A DNA stretch of 64,000 nt from Trebouxia sp. TZW2008 (lineage: Eukaryota; Chlorophyta; Trebouxiophyceae; Trebouxiales; Trebouxiaceae): the NCBI GenBank assembly GCA_002118135.1, contig BDIU01000347.1, positions 1 to 64,000 of the forward strand, in the 5' to 3' direction. The notes under the pieces are model-generated. The model was not told the DNA's origin. It did not search any database and saw nothing but the letters and a program-made list of their open reading frames with translations. A program made the translations under genes and the position numbers. Shown here piece by piece: positions 44,930 to 57,000 of this stretch (the first letter of the stretch is position 1; each line of letters begins with the position of its first letter).

Positions 44930-46697
44930 TCACGTGGGATAGCGATTGCAATTGGACGCGGCCGTAAAAGACGAACGAACATCTTTGAACGTTTTCCAGC
45001 AGTTTGCGAAAACACATGGGGAACAAAAACTTTCAACCGCATACATGGTGCAACGTGGCAAAAATTTCTGAAACCAGGCATATGATCTTGCTTCATTGCA
45101 AGCAAGGATGACAATATGCAAAACAGACAGAATGTATGATACTATGATAACCAGACAGCTCAAATTCAGGTGGAATCTAGCAAGTCGCAAGGCATCTTGC
45201 ATATCTGCATCTTGCATGTCAGTCAAACATTGTTGTTTCAAAGACACAAACCCTGCTGTTCTTGAACTGCCATGCTTTGATGCAACCTTTGTCAATGAAT
45301 TGTCGCCGTCATTATGCTTGCTTTCTTCATGGTCCATGCTTGGCTCGTCAGGACCTACGTCAGGACCTTTGCGCCCTGTGCCAGGATCCTCTGGGGATTC
45401 AGGTTGATCATCATGTCCCGGGATGTAGCTGCGCATCAATTGATTGTTCAAAGCTATCTGCTTCACCAATTCTGCTAGGTATACTGATGCAGCGAAGATC
45501 TGATCGAAGCCCCAATAAATGCGCTGGTGCGCGTTGAGCTTGCTATTGTGGACGTACATCACCTTGATGTTGCCATCTGTAAGCACTACTGGCACATAAC
45601 GATGTGTTGCAGACTCGAAAGCCACATACTGCATGTACGCCTTGGCCTCAGCAGCTTTCTGCAATAGCAAGGCACTTTCCTTTGGGGGGGCTTCACAACA
45701 AGGATGCTGCTCAAATGCTGTTTGAAAGAGGTCTGCATGTCAAATGCTTTGTGCTTTTGAGACATGCACATGGACCATGCCCAGCATAGGGAGTGCAAGG
45801 TAAGGTATACTAGAGAGTGTCATGAAGCGCAGGCCACTACTGAAGTTGGCATGGTACATAAAGAAGACTGGCCATTACCAATGCCTCTTGACTGAGATTT
45901 GTCTCTGCTACCACTAGTAGAAGCGTATCCTCCAACATGAAGCCGCCTGGGTGCACCATGGCATGTTGCAAGACAATGTCAGACTTTCCTGCAAATAGCA
46001 ACAATTCTTTGTCTCAAGCACTTTTGACTGACGCACTGAGTGCTCCACAACACCAACAAAATGTGATTGTGTGTTTGCCAACAAGCAGGCCAAGCATACA
46101 TGCAAAAGATGCAACGCCAAGAAACCCAGCATATGCAAGCATGTTAAGCTTTTTAGGCATCATACTGCCACAATTGAACCATTCCCAGCAAAGCACAGAT
46201 GCGATGTTTGACTGCTGTTGAGCAAGGATTCAGACACTTGACTCTGAGCAGATGCAGGGTTGATGCTCACCTGAAATCTGTATTCGAGGGGACTCATCTT
46301 CTATGCGCTCATTGAACAGCATCTGCGTGTGTACATCTCGAAATTCCAGATCAGAGGGAAAGTCATCCCAGCCAATAAGGGCTTGCAAGCGCAACTTCAA
46401 ACGCTCTATTTCCTCAGGAGTGTCCTCGTCCCCAGTCCTCACAAACTTGTTGATGCTTGCAGGTGGGGAAAGCTGCTGCCGAATGCATTGTCGCTTAGAT
46501 TGCTCAAACATAGGGGCCAAGCTATGGACAAATTGCACTCCACAGATTCTTTCAACAAGCTTTCGTTTAGCGTCTGTGGCAGAAGAGGTTGCCAGCTTGA
46601 CAGTTGAGTCTTGGGCTTCGCGTCTCTTGATTGCATCATGCATGTAATCGACCTTTGCTTGAAGATCTGTCTGTCCTGCAGTATTTACAAGTGCCAT
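44930..46697 (-). CDS. Unknown membrane protein (multi-exon)
   Basis: Well-formed minus-strand exons are 46675-46271, a piece near 46168-46000, and the last exon 45658-44930. The first is hydrophilic and helical (QTDLQAKVDYMHDAIKRREA; later EEIERLKLRLQALIGWDDF). The middle one carries a membrane segment (MLAYAGFLGVASFACMLGLLVG). The last has a soluble domain (YVAFESATHRYVPVVLTDGN, then KLNAHQRIYWGFDQIFAASV), an acidic low-complexity linker, and a hydrophobic stretch (LSCLVIIVSYILSVLHIVIL). Splice phases between the first and middle pieces do not match, so an exon is missing from my model. The 5' end may extend to 47.4 kb. No known family. Confidence 0.5.
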
Positions 46698-46952
46698 GTA
46701 TCAATAATGAACGACCGTGCTCTATGTGTCACATCAGAACATCTGTCTGGCAACATGAAAAGCTTTGCTGTGCATACTCACGCCAGCCAGCTGCGTCAAC
46801 AAGCCTTGAGCCAAATCACAGAGTGGGCATGCAAAGTGACAAGAGCCCATAAGCCCCTATCTCATGGTTTCATAACCAAACATGTCAACTACTTGCCTTC
46901 TTCTGCCCTTTCCATCTCATGATGCAAAGGAAGAGAGGCTCCATTGACTGTG

Positions 46953-47384
46953 CTATGATGCACAGGCTTTGCACCATGCATGCATATAATTATAAAGGTG
47001 CAAGTGTTGTTGACTCAGGTGTGCGTGAGAGAACATGGCCACCTGGTGGGTGATTGTCTCAACATTTTGCCTTGGATGTTTGCAGATCAGGGGGAGAAGT
47101 GACAAGTAAAGATCTTCAGCTGATGCAGTGTTTGAGTAAAATTCAGCTGACTGTGCAGAAGGAGTTGTACCTGCTGTCATCCCCTCCAAAAACATTGAAA
47201 GAGTGTATCCAAGGAGGGAGTCAGGCACTCCTGTGAACACCGGCAGAGTTGTGTCTGGCTGAGTGTTGATGAGCAGTAGCATCTTCGTCTTCTGTTTGTG
47301 ATTCAGAGTTTTGCAGTGGATGACTTTGGCTCGAGCATCATCTGCTTGAACTGACATCCTACATACAAACATGAGTGGTGGCAA
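46953..47384 (-). CDS. Possible upstream exon of the unknown membrane protein
   Basis: An open segment after a TATGTAG|G acceptor encodes MSVQADDARAKVIHCKTLNH and later PDTTLPVFTGVPDSLLGYTL. A donor GCAG|GTACAA falls after GMTA. Composition is protein-like and the strand matches the gene below, so it may be its 5' part. Joining is unproven. Confidence 0.35.
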   Translation of the reverse strand: MPPLMFVCRMSVQADDARAKVIHCKTLNHKQKTKMLLLINTQPDTTLPVFTGVPDSLLGYTLSMFLEGMTAGTTPSAQSAEFYSNTASAEDLYLSLLPLICKHPRQNVETITHQVAMFSHAHLSQQHLHLYNYMHAWCKACAS

Positions 47385-48591
47385 AAGTGGGTTGGTGATT
47401 AGAACAAGCTGAGCATAACGCTATTGCTTCAGCCGCCCTGACGCTTCTGCTCGCAGCATATATTTGAGAGCTGTGGCAAGCAGGAACTTTGGCTATGGCA
47501 TGAACAACAACATACCAGGCTATGCTTCTCCTCAAACCCCCCCCCCCCACTTTGCAACCTGAACCCCCTTAGAATCCTGTCGACAGACCAAATAACTTTG
47601 GACGTTTCGGCAGTGGTGCTAACGGTGCGTGGCAGTAACGGGCACCAAGAGACAATGTCACCTGACACCGTCAACTGAGCCGCAGCACCAGTCACGAGGG
47701 CGCCTCTGATTGCCGTCTCGCTACTGAACAAGAGCTACAGCCCTGAACTGCACAAACTCAGGCACGCACACGTGTTGCCGCATGACTGACAAGTTGCTGA
47801 GGACCGAGCTCCTGTCGTGCCCCAGAGAGCGCCCCAGAGCGAGCCCAGAGAGCGGCAGCCCCGAAGAGTTCGGGGCTTGCAAAATTACTCTCTCTCCCTC
47901 TCTCTCTCTGATGACTGCTTGTTGACCCCTTCTGCTTCCTATGGATACTTTTCGGGAGCTTCACGCTAACTTGGACAATACAGCAAGTGCTGGCACGTTC
48001 TGCTGCTGAACAGCATGTACTGAATCTCTGAAATTCATCGCATCTGCAGATTTATAGAGAGTTTGCAACACAGAAAAAAAAAAACAAGGAAAAGAAAAAG
48101 AGACATGACTCATATTTGTTGCACAATTAAGTGCCTATTGCAGCTGTATATACATAAAGGTTTTGATCAAACATTAATACTGCTGAACGTCAAAGCGTCT
48201 TGATAACATGCACAGGCCAATAATACTAGCAATATGTGTCAGGGGCACCTAGTCAATCAGCCCTGCACCCCAAAACTGCTCAAGTTTCTGCATGTGCTTT
48301 CTGACAATAGCAGAGCCTGAGGATAGCAAGCCTGATAACACAACAATGCTGAGGTCGTTGCTGTGGGCTGCAATTAGATTACAATGCCCCTGCATGACCT
48401 GTCTGTCTGAAACTTCCTGCTAGTGTCGGGTGTTTGAACCCTGGCTGGTCTCGGTCATCTTCATTCAAAACACATGCTGGACATACTCAGCCGACCCAGC
48501 TAGGTACGTACTGGAGCAATCAACTGTCCCCAACCAGTTCAGTCCTGTGGCAACCTAAACCATTTGTATTGAATATGGAGGGTGACGATGA
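47385..48591. other. Spacer with C-tract, CT repeat and shared flank
   Basis: A run of about a dozen C lies at 47540-47551, a CT-rich microsatellite at 47886-47910 and an A-rich tract at 48072-48103. The 47.6-47.9 kb part is GC-richer and could be a 5' UTR or promoter of the minus-strand gene. 48240-48400 resembles flanks of F-box-like paralogues 1 and 2. Confidence 0.55.
48490..48562 (+). repeat. Dispersed repeat C, copy 1
   Basis: CCCAGCTAGGTACGTACTGG, AGCAATCAA and CCCCAACCAGTTC correspond to 53047-53112 (CCCAACTAGGTGCGTACAGA and on). A weaker copy is at 59929-59985. Confidence 0.65.
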
Positions 48592-49641
48592 TCACTCCCA
48601 ATGCACAGTGCTCAGCCGAATGTATTTGTTCTGTGCAGTCTCACAAAAGAATATCTCTGCCTCACACAACATAAAATCCTTTCCCAGCTGAACCAGAGGC
48701 ATGGGAACGCCATAACTGAGAGTACACTGTGCAGCGTTGTGCTGTACTGATCGCAGCACAGGTGCCTCCTGGCCTATATCAGTCAAAATAGTGTTGTGCA
48801 CATGTAACTGTGCTGCATTTGGCTTGAGAGACATAATTTGCTTTGCACTAAGCCGTGATTGCAGCACACAGTCATACTTCAAGGCGTCTGCCAGGTCTTC
48901 TGCAGAATTGTTCAAGGACGAAAAAATGGAACCTGGGGGAAGCACAAAATGTTCCAGGCAAAGAAGAATGCAAATTGCAGGATAAAAAACAGCTGTTGAA
49001 ACGATATCAAAAGTATCTGCAACATGCAAATTAGCCAACCCTTTTGTGTCAAGATCAATTCCATGACGTATTGAGGAACACAAGATTCTGGGTCTGTCAT
49101 TCTTTTTTTCTTTCACCCTTGCAAAGCCAAAATTGGCCAGCCACCCGTGACTCAGGTCAAAAATATTGGATCTGAAGCTGCTGTCAAAGCACACAAGGAC
49201 CATTGTCAGCTTAGACCAGTCATGCCTTTTGAGGAGCAACAAGTCAGCCAGACTTGTGATGCTTATAGTCAGCACTGAATGGTGAACTGCATGGCGCAGC
49301 GCCCTGTTGCATGCCAGCAACGCTGCGAAGGACGCAAAAGACAGACAACTTGTCATTCTTGGCACCTTACACAGGACGTCAGCAAGCATGCAGGTCTCAG
49401 ACACACAAGGGAGGTCCTTGGCATTTGAGAACAGGCTGCATGACGAGGAATTGTATGTATAGGCATAATATGAGGTGTGAATGCATTCTCTGCGATACCT
49501 TTAATAGGACGCAAGTGCACAGGAGATGCAGCAAACATACCGTGTAATTCTGTGGCGTACAACTCTGGAAACTCGTCGCTTGAAGGCAAAGATCAGCATT
49601 AACAGGCGGATCAGAATTTTTGACCAGAAGCTTTCGACCAT
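48592..49641 (-). CDS. F-box-like protein, paralogue 3
   Basis: Two exons, 49641-49541 and 49435-48592, join in phase to 314 residues. Exon 1 gives MVESFWSKILIRLLMLIFAF then a basic stretch. Exon 2 has SETCMLADVLCKVPRMTSCL, ALLACNRALRHAVHHS, LKRHDWSKLTMVLVCFDSSF, LKPNAAQLHVH and the end NKYIRLSTVHWE. These blocks match paralogue 1 in order. The copy reads as intact. F-box assignment has the same uncertainty as for paralogue 1. Confidence 0.65.
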
Positions 49642-51001
49642 GTAAAAGGTCGACGCTCCTTTGCAGAGCTCGCACAAATTCCTTCGAGCACTGCCTCTCA
49701 AGAAACGCAGTCGGAACAAGCACTACTTTAGCAATCAACCGGTGCCGATCGCGGTCAACTCGAGCAGCTTTCAGCAACCCAGCGTTTAAGTGTAATCTCT
49801 GCTATGCTCGGGCGATCACGGCTTTGCTGTGCCATTCAGCCAAGATGTCAATGTTCAAACTCGTTGCGAAATTGCGCACGTGGCAGCGACGATGCGTGAG
49901 AGGCATGTTGCGCCTGCTGTTCCGTGACAAAGGCATCAACATATGCATGCTGCGAAGAGGGGGGTGGGGGAGGAGGAGGGGTCCCCGTGCCTTGAGGGTA
50001 TCGGTTCAATGGATTGGTTCAAGTGCACATCCACTATCACCCCATCCGGCTTGATGCGCTGCTGAGGAGTCTGACCTTACAAAGCTCACCTAGCATGCAG
50101 AGCATAATTGCTACTTCGATCTTAATTGTTGCATGCATCTGGTCTAAGACCGGCGCCCTGAGGCTTGATTTGCTTGCAAGCAATTTGATGCAGTCCACCT
50201 TTAAATGTGCATGCCGCTGATTGCAGCTATGTTCGGGATCGGCAGCTGAGCACAAAGGCTCACGGCTGTTTGGCAGGGTTTGTGATGTGCATCCACCACA
50301 TTGACTGCTTGCTCATGCCTCCTTCAAAAGCTTCCAGGATCTTCTGCCAAAGGACTGCTGGGACCATGTTTATAATAAAAGATGCTGTTGCTTACCAGTA
50401 CGTTCTGAACCTTCCAGTCCCACTAGGTGTTTGCAACACTTCAGACAACCTGAGATGATTGGCCTTGTGCATTTGCCTACATACACTGCTGCCGGAACTC
50501 GGAGCTGCCAAACAGGAAGCAAGCGATCTTGTTGAACTGTCTTGGTGGGCCCTGTCATGTGGGACTGCCACATAAGCTCCAGTGAGGATCAACAGATTCA
50601 TATATGACACAAAATGCCACAAGAGCCACAAGTGCTGTCACAGCATATGCTGAACCAAAATCCTGCCAGAATTTGCTGGCCAGAACCTTTTCAGCCAGCA
50701 ACAAGAGAGCCACCTTTGATCAATGCAGTATTGTCCCTCACGTGATCTGCATACAGCAGTACAAGTAAGCACGCCTCAGGCATGAGCAATAATCAAGGTT
50801 GGTGTAGTCAGCCTAATGTGAGTTTATCAATACAGCTGTTGAGAGAGAGAGAGAGTAATTTTAGATGCTTTAGCCAGTCAACAAGGCTGATCGCATGGGC
50901 CACACAGTGGCAATGACTACATGTCCATGAGGGTCAGGCAGTCTATGACATTGTGCTTGTCATGAGCTCATTGCCATGTGCTCATTGCCGTGTGCTCACT
51001 G
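49642..51001. other. Intergenic, no firm gene
   Basis: A plus-strand ATG at 49847 opens a basic frame (MSMFKLVAKLRTWQRRCVRG) that recalls the exon-1 style of the F-box-like genes but leads into a G-rich tract (49955-49982) with no supported continuation. A GA microsatellite lies at 50838-50854. Confidence 0.5.
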
Positions 51002-54000
51002 TCATGTGCTGTAGGGTATTGAGGAGAATGTCTGACGAGCTTGCTTGACAAAGCCCTTTGCAGCTGCCATGTGTGCCTCATCCGCCTCGACTGGTAGCAC
51101 TGCCACTTTTGGCTCAAAACCCAGCAGTGCTGATGCCTGCATGCACAGGCTTTGCTTGTGAATGCGACTTTCGAGATGGGCTGTATTCTGTTGAGGCGTA
51201 AGGCAGAGCCGCAACAGATACAAACGTTACACACAAACATCAGCAAAATGGAAAATCAATGGCAGCGCTGCCAAATGTAACTCAACACCTGATAATTGCG
51301 GTCTGCATGCAAACAGCTTGTTAAACACAATCAGGCATCATATTTTGTGAATATGGCAGCTGCAAGCGAACACACCATCAGTACAAAGCGGAAAATCAAT
51401 GCCAACACTGCCAGCTATTGCTCAACAGCTAGCTGGGCTGCTAGCTGCATTCACAGATGTGTTGAAAATTTCTAGTACATCAACATCTGTTGAGATCCTC
51501 AACAGCTATGTCTCACCTGGTTGCCAGCTTGCAAGCCTGTGACGTAAGCCTTCTCTTGACTAAGCCCTTTGGCCCCATGTGTGCCAGGGCCCTGTGCAAG
51601 CCAGTCCCCTGCCATAAACAGCCCTGGCAGGCTGAGAGCTGTTGGGGGCATGCTGTCATGTGACCCTGGACTGAATGCAGTCACTGCTCCAGCAAATCTG
51701 CAATAGACAAAGAACTGCAATGCCTGCTGCCTAAGCATGAGGCCAAGCTGTAGCAACATTGGGGCTTTGCTGGCATATGGATCAGGGCCCTGTGCAAGCC
51801 AGCTCCCTGCCCGTGAACAGCCCTGCCAAGCTAAGGGCTGTTGGGGGCATGCTGTCATGTGACCCTGTACTGAATCCTGTCACTGCTCCAGCAAATCTGC
51901 AACAGATAAAATATTGAGATTGCTGATGGAGGCATGCTGTGAAGCGATATGAGACTTACCGATGTCACCACGTCAGCAAAGTATGCAACATAAAAGTGCT
52001 GGAATGACTGTTGGAGACATGTCAGCAAAGCTGCTGCAGCCAGAATGACTTGGCAATGGATGGTTTGAATGACTGTTGGGGGCATGCTGTCATGTGAGGC
52101 TTGACTGAATGCTGTCACTGCCCCAGCAAACCTGCGACAGACAAAGTGCCAAATTGATTGTTGGAATCAAATATCACAAATCTTGTTTTTTGTAGAAAGA
52201 CAAGCTCAGGGCTGTGGAAGTCAGGCTGTCATTTGACCCTAGACTGAATGCTGTCACTGCACCAGCAAATCTGCAACAAACAAACCTGCAGCAGACCCTT
52301 TGTAAAGGGCAGTGTATTGATGACCTGAGGGCATTACAGTGTTTTGACCTGTTACGGACCGCACACAGATTGGCACGTACAATAGAGCACAACAACAGCG
52401 TAACAACTGTATGACATAAACATGTGATGTGCTGATGAGAGGACCTGAGGACACAGTAGCCGTTGACATTCGTGTATGACATTGGCGATATGCTGGACAT
52501 CGAAACGACAAACTGGACATAAGAAAACTTAGGAAAATAGCAGCACGGCAACACTTTACGTCAAAATGTGATGTGTGCCATCAAGAGCACCTGAGCACGC
52601 TGGAATCCTTGACTTGGCAGAAGCCATAAGCAGGCTGGCAGGTGGCCAGGTAGGTGTGCAGGGTACGCTGTATTAGCTGCTCGTCTGATAAGCCCAATAA
52701 GCTGGTTGCATTGTAGTAATCCACCTCTACTACAGTGCCAGGCTCATTTGCATACTCATCCTGCACGTGACAATAGTGTACAAGTCAGTCACCAATGCAT
52801 GTGCCAGTATAGCAGGTTGCACAGCTGAACACGTCGCAGCACATTTCAATGCATTGGCAGCTTCAGAAATACTTCTCCCCTGCACTGTAACTGCACAGCG
52901 TCAACTTTTCTTTATTCAGTTTAGTCTGCACAACACAACAAGCTAATTGCGCTGCATGCGTTGCTCATCTGTGCGCTTCCCAACAGGCTATCAGTCCTTG
53001 TCATTTCATTCATTCATTATAAACGCAAGCTAGGCAGGCTCAGCAAGCCCAACTAGGTGCGTACAGAAGCAATCAAGCGTCTCCAACCAGTTCGATCATG
53101 TGCTAACCAGTCCTTGTGCTGTCAAACGATTGGGTGCACTGACCTCACAAACTCACAGTCTTCTGCTGCCAACATCGTAAGGAATGGCTTAGAATGCGCA
53201 TCTTGCAAGATAATCATCCAAAGTTTGTCGGACTTACAGAAACAAGATTTCTCTGAGCAGACGCGTTAGGAAGCATGTCTACTGTCAACTAGCAATTTGA
53301 AAAGTGTAAAGAAATGCGTGCTTGCCTGTAGGCTGTTGAGGTCAAAGAAGGTGGCTCCCACATTGTCATCAAACCTTGCCAAAACATTAGAGGCGGTGCC
53401 GGCCTGCACCCTCTTATCTAGCCACAGCCGGACAGCAGCTACATCCACAGTGCCCAAGTTCTTCACCCTAGACAGCTCCTGTCATGCAGCATATGATGTC
53501 CAGTCAGCGTGAAAGCATGAAAGCACAATAACTTTTGCCAATGCTGTGCTCAAATGCTTGTCCTTAGTTCATTCCTGTCTAGCCACAGCTGGACAGCAGC
53601 TGCATCCACAATGCCCAAGTTCTTCACCTTGGCTAGCTCCCGTAAAGACAACCAAGACAATCAATGCAACAGCTGTAGCCAACTTGTGTCAAGACAAGCA
53701 GTGCAACAGCTTCTCACAAAGATCATAATCAGCAGTTTGACCCTGGCCATGGCAGTCGAGGCAGAGCCGACGTGCACCCTCTTATCTGGACAGCAGCTAC
53801 ATCCACAGTGCCCAAGTTTTTCACCTTGGCTAGCTCCTGTGCAGACAACTAGTCAATGTACCGATGCTTGCCAGGTTATTGCATTGATCAACCATTTGCT
53901 GCCAATCAGTTTGTGTGTAAAGCATACGGACTGTGTGTTTGATAAGAGGATGCCAACAGGGCAGGCTGTCAGCTTCTGGTGAAGCTGCAATGGTGGCCTG

Positions 54001-57000
54001 CATCAAGCTTGTGATGATGTGAGTTGAAGCAGGCTTTGGTCAACAAGGGCAGATTGCATGTGACGGCAGGCATACAAAGCCTAATGGGACACTTACAGGG
54101 CAGACACAAAGGTCTGGTAAGGCTACAGTGGTAGCTTACTTCGAGCGACCATGCATCACAACAGAAGCAATTGCAAAGGAACAAGTAAGTTATGTATGAC
54201 AGCATCTAGACATGGCCTAGGCTGCTGTCAACGCTTGCGTCAGACAATATGCATATGTGTAAGCTGAGAGAGTACCTACAGGGAAGGTTGATAGGTCTGA
54301 TGAATTTGCAGTGATGACCTTTCTCAACTTTCCTGACTATGCGCAATAACAGAAGCACTTCTCAAAGAAGACAAGGTCTATGCCACAGCGCCTAGACAAG
54401 ACCCAGGCTGGTGTCAAGGCCAACATTGCTGGTGATGGTCAAAACAGGCAACTTACCAGGGTCTAGATGGGAAAGTTAACTTCAGGGCAGACCAACAGGT
54501 CTGGTGAGGCTGCAGCCATGATTTGCACCAAGCTTGTGTCACTACAGCGTCTGCACATGAGGACGTGATGCATGTCGCAGCAGGGGTTGACAGGCTGAGA
54601 GAATCCCTACAGGGCAGGCTATCAAGTCTGGTGAGGCTGCAGTAATGGCTTTCACAGCCTTTACTCCAGATCATGAGAAAGCCATTAAAGTATGAACGGA
54701 GGGGTACAGAATACGTCAAGGCTGTTGCCAATACTGTTGCACAAAGCAAACCATGTAAAGGCTGAGAGGATACCTACAGGGCAGATTGATAGGTCTGGAG
54801 AGGCTGCGGTGATGGCTTGCATGGCCTTTACCCCAACTGCAAACACCACAGCATCCCCCTCGATCACTTTCTGCTGCCCTGACTTGCTGCTCACAATCAG
54901 CCTGCGCAAAAAGAGAGATTGTTTTGCAGCACTTGTGCAGCCATTGTTGCAAAGTGGTTTAAGCCAACATCTGTGTTGAGCACTGCAAACACCACAAGGT
55001 CCGCCTCTGCCACCTCTTGCTGCTCTGACTTGCTGCTTACAGTCCATCTGCATCAAATTGAGCAGCTGGGATTCAGCTACATATGGTCCAAACATTTGAC
55101 GTGAAGGCATACAGTGACCCCAAGTTTTAGATGTTGTGATAGGTTGAGCAGAAGTGCAGGGCTTGACTGCTGCACACTGTTCACAAAGAAACAGCTAGCA
55201 CAGTGAGCATCCAACCATAAAGCCAAGCAGCAAAATGTGTCATGTTGGTTCAGGCAAGTCTACAGCAGCATAGGTGATTGAGCGTGATCATCTGGCACGT
55301 CAAGTCTGTTCAGCAACATGTGTTTAGAGAAATGTATAATTGAGCAATCTCACCTGGCGCCTTGCAGTTTGCCGTTTGTTTGGATTTGCTGAACTCTTCT
55401 TCCACCCAAAATCTGGCCTCCCATGGCTTCAATTTCTTTGACAAGAGGCTTGAACAGGCGTTCAACTACTGGGCCTTTACACCACCTCACATCAAAATCT
55501 GGCTGCAGAACATACAGTGAGATTAATGATCAACGTCAAGATGCTTGCCAATGAGTTTCCATGACTTTGCATACATGAGCAGGGGACTGCCCCCAAACTA
55601 ATCTGTACATGGTGTGGCTTGCAGCATTAAGCTGTGTGCATAAGTTCAAAATACTTGCTTTGACGAGCAAGCACAAAGCAGTCGAGGGCCGCAGGGACTG
55701 CAGCCACAGATAATATCATGTTGCACTCAGGCTTTCTCTCATGTAGTACTTCATAGCAGCAGGCTGTATGCAAGAGCTCACAGCCATTGCTTGTTGAGCC
55801 AACAAACAGCAAAACCTCAGAGCTTTACCCTGATGTGCCAACACAAAGTAGTACAGGGCTGCAAGGGCTGCAGCTGCAGATACTGTCATGCTAAAACCAG
55901 CATTCATGCATGTGATTTAATTAACACCATCAAGCTGTGTGCAAGAGCTCAGTGCAATTGCTTGATGAGCCAACAAACAGCAAAACCTCAGAGCTTTACC
56001 CTGATGTGCCAACACGAAGTAGTACAGGGCTGCAAGGGCTGCAGCTGCAGACACTGTCATGCTGAAAACAGGCATCCATGCATGTGATGTGATTGACATC
56101 ACCAAAGTGTGTTTACCTGATGAGCCAGCACAAAGTAATAAAGGGCTGCCAGGGCAGCAGCTGCAGATAGTTGGCTGGCTGGGGCAAACAGGGTCACCAG
56201 CAACATGGGCTCCAAGAACTCCCTGGCATCATAGTAACATCTGACATTTGGAACAGTCAATTGCTGCTGTTTGAACCTACTGATACTGCCCGTGAGCCCG
56301 CCTGACGTGCTTTCTCAATGAATTTTTGAATGAAGCACAGCACATGGCCCTCTCAGCAACATGCTTGGTGACTTGCAACTGCTGATGTCAAAGACAATCT
56401 GTGTCTGAGCCAGCGTTGCAAGCTGACACAAAACATGGTTCTGCAAACTGCCCAGCAGAACATAACAACGCTGTCCAGTGCTGTGCATTGCTTTGCTGCA
56501 GTTGATGCTCGAAACTGCACGACATGCATCACTAGCACAAATGAACAAGTCAGAGCAACTCAAGGGTGCAGGGCAACTGCTACAAGGCCAGATACCAGAG
56601 CTCAACTTCATTATGTTGACCAAAGAAGAGCATTAGCATATTTCAGCCAATCATGAGGGGTGCTTTTCAATATGTCAAGTCAAGAAGAGCATTGATATAT
56701 ACCTTAGCAGTCTTGATGACACTCCCTTCTTCTGAAAGAGCTCCAAAGCAGAAACCTGGTCATAATGCCTGCATGTGGGAACATTTCTAAATATATGCCT
56801 GTCACGTGACTGGGCACATCGTCAAAAAAATAATGTAGTCATCTCTTGATAAAAGGACACTTCATACCTTGATCTAAAGACAATGCAAACAGGACCCAAT
56901 CACTGGATGTTGTCTGCAGTGGTGCTTGGGAGTAGCACCACTTTGATGTAAGGAAAGTTTTCCTGGTAACCACAGCATTTGTTATCAAGAAGAGTCACTG

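Noticed and set aside
54685..55110. 141-codon minus-strand frame through exon 8 and its copy
   Set aside because: It reads through an intron. The family-consistent model uses only 54901-54778 with phase-matched neighbours.
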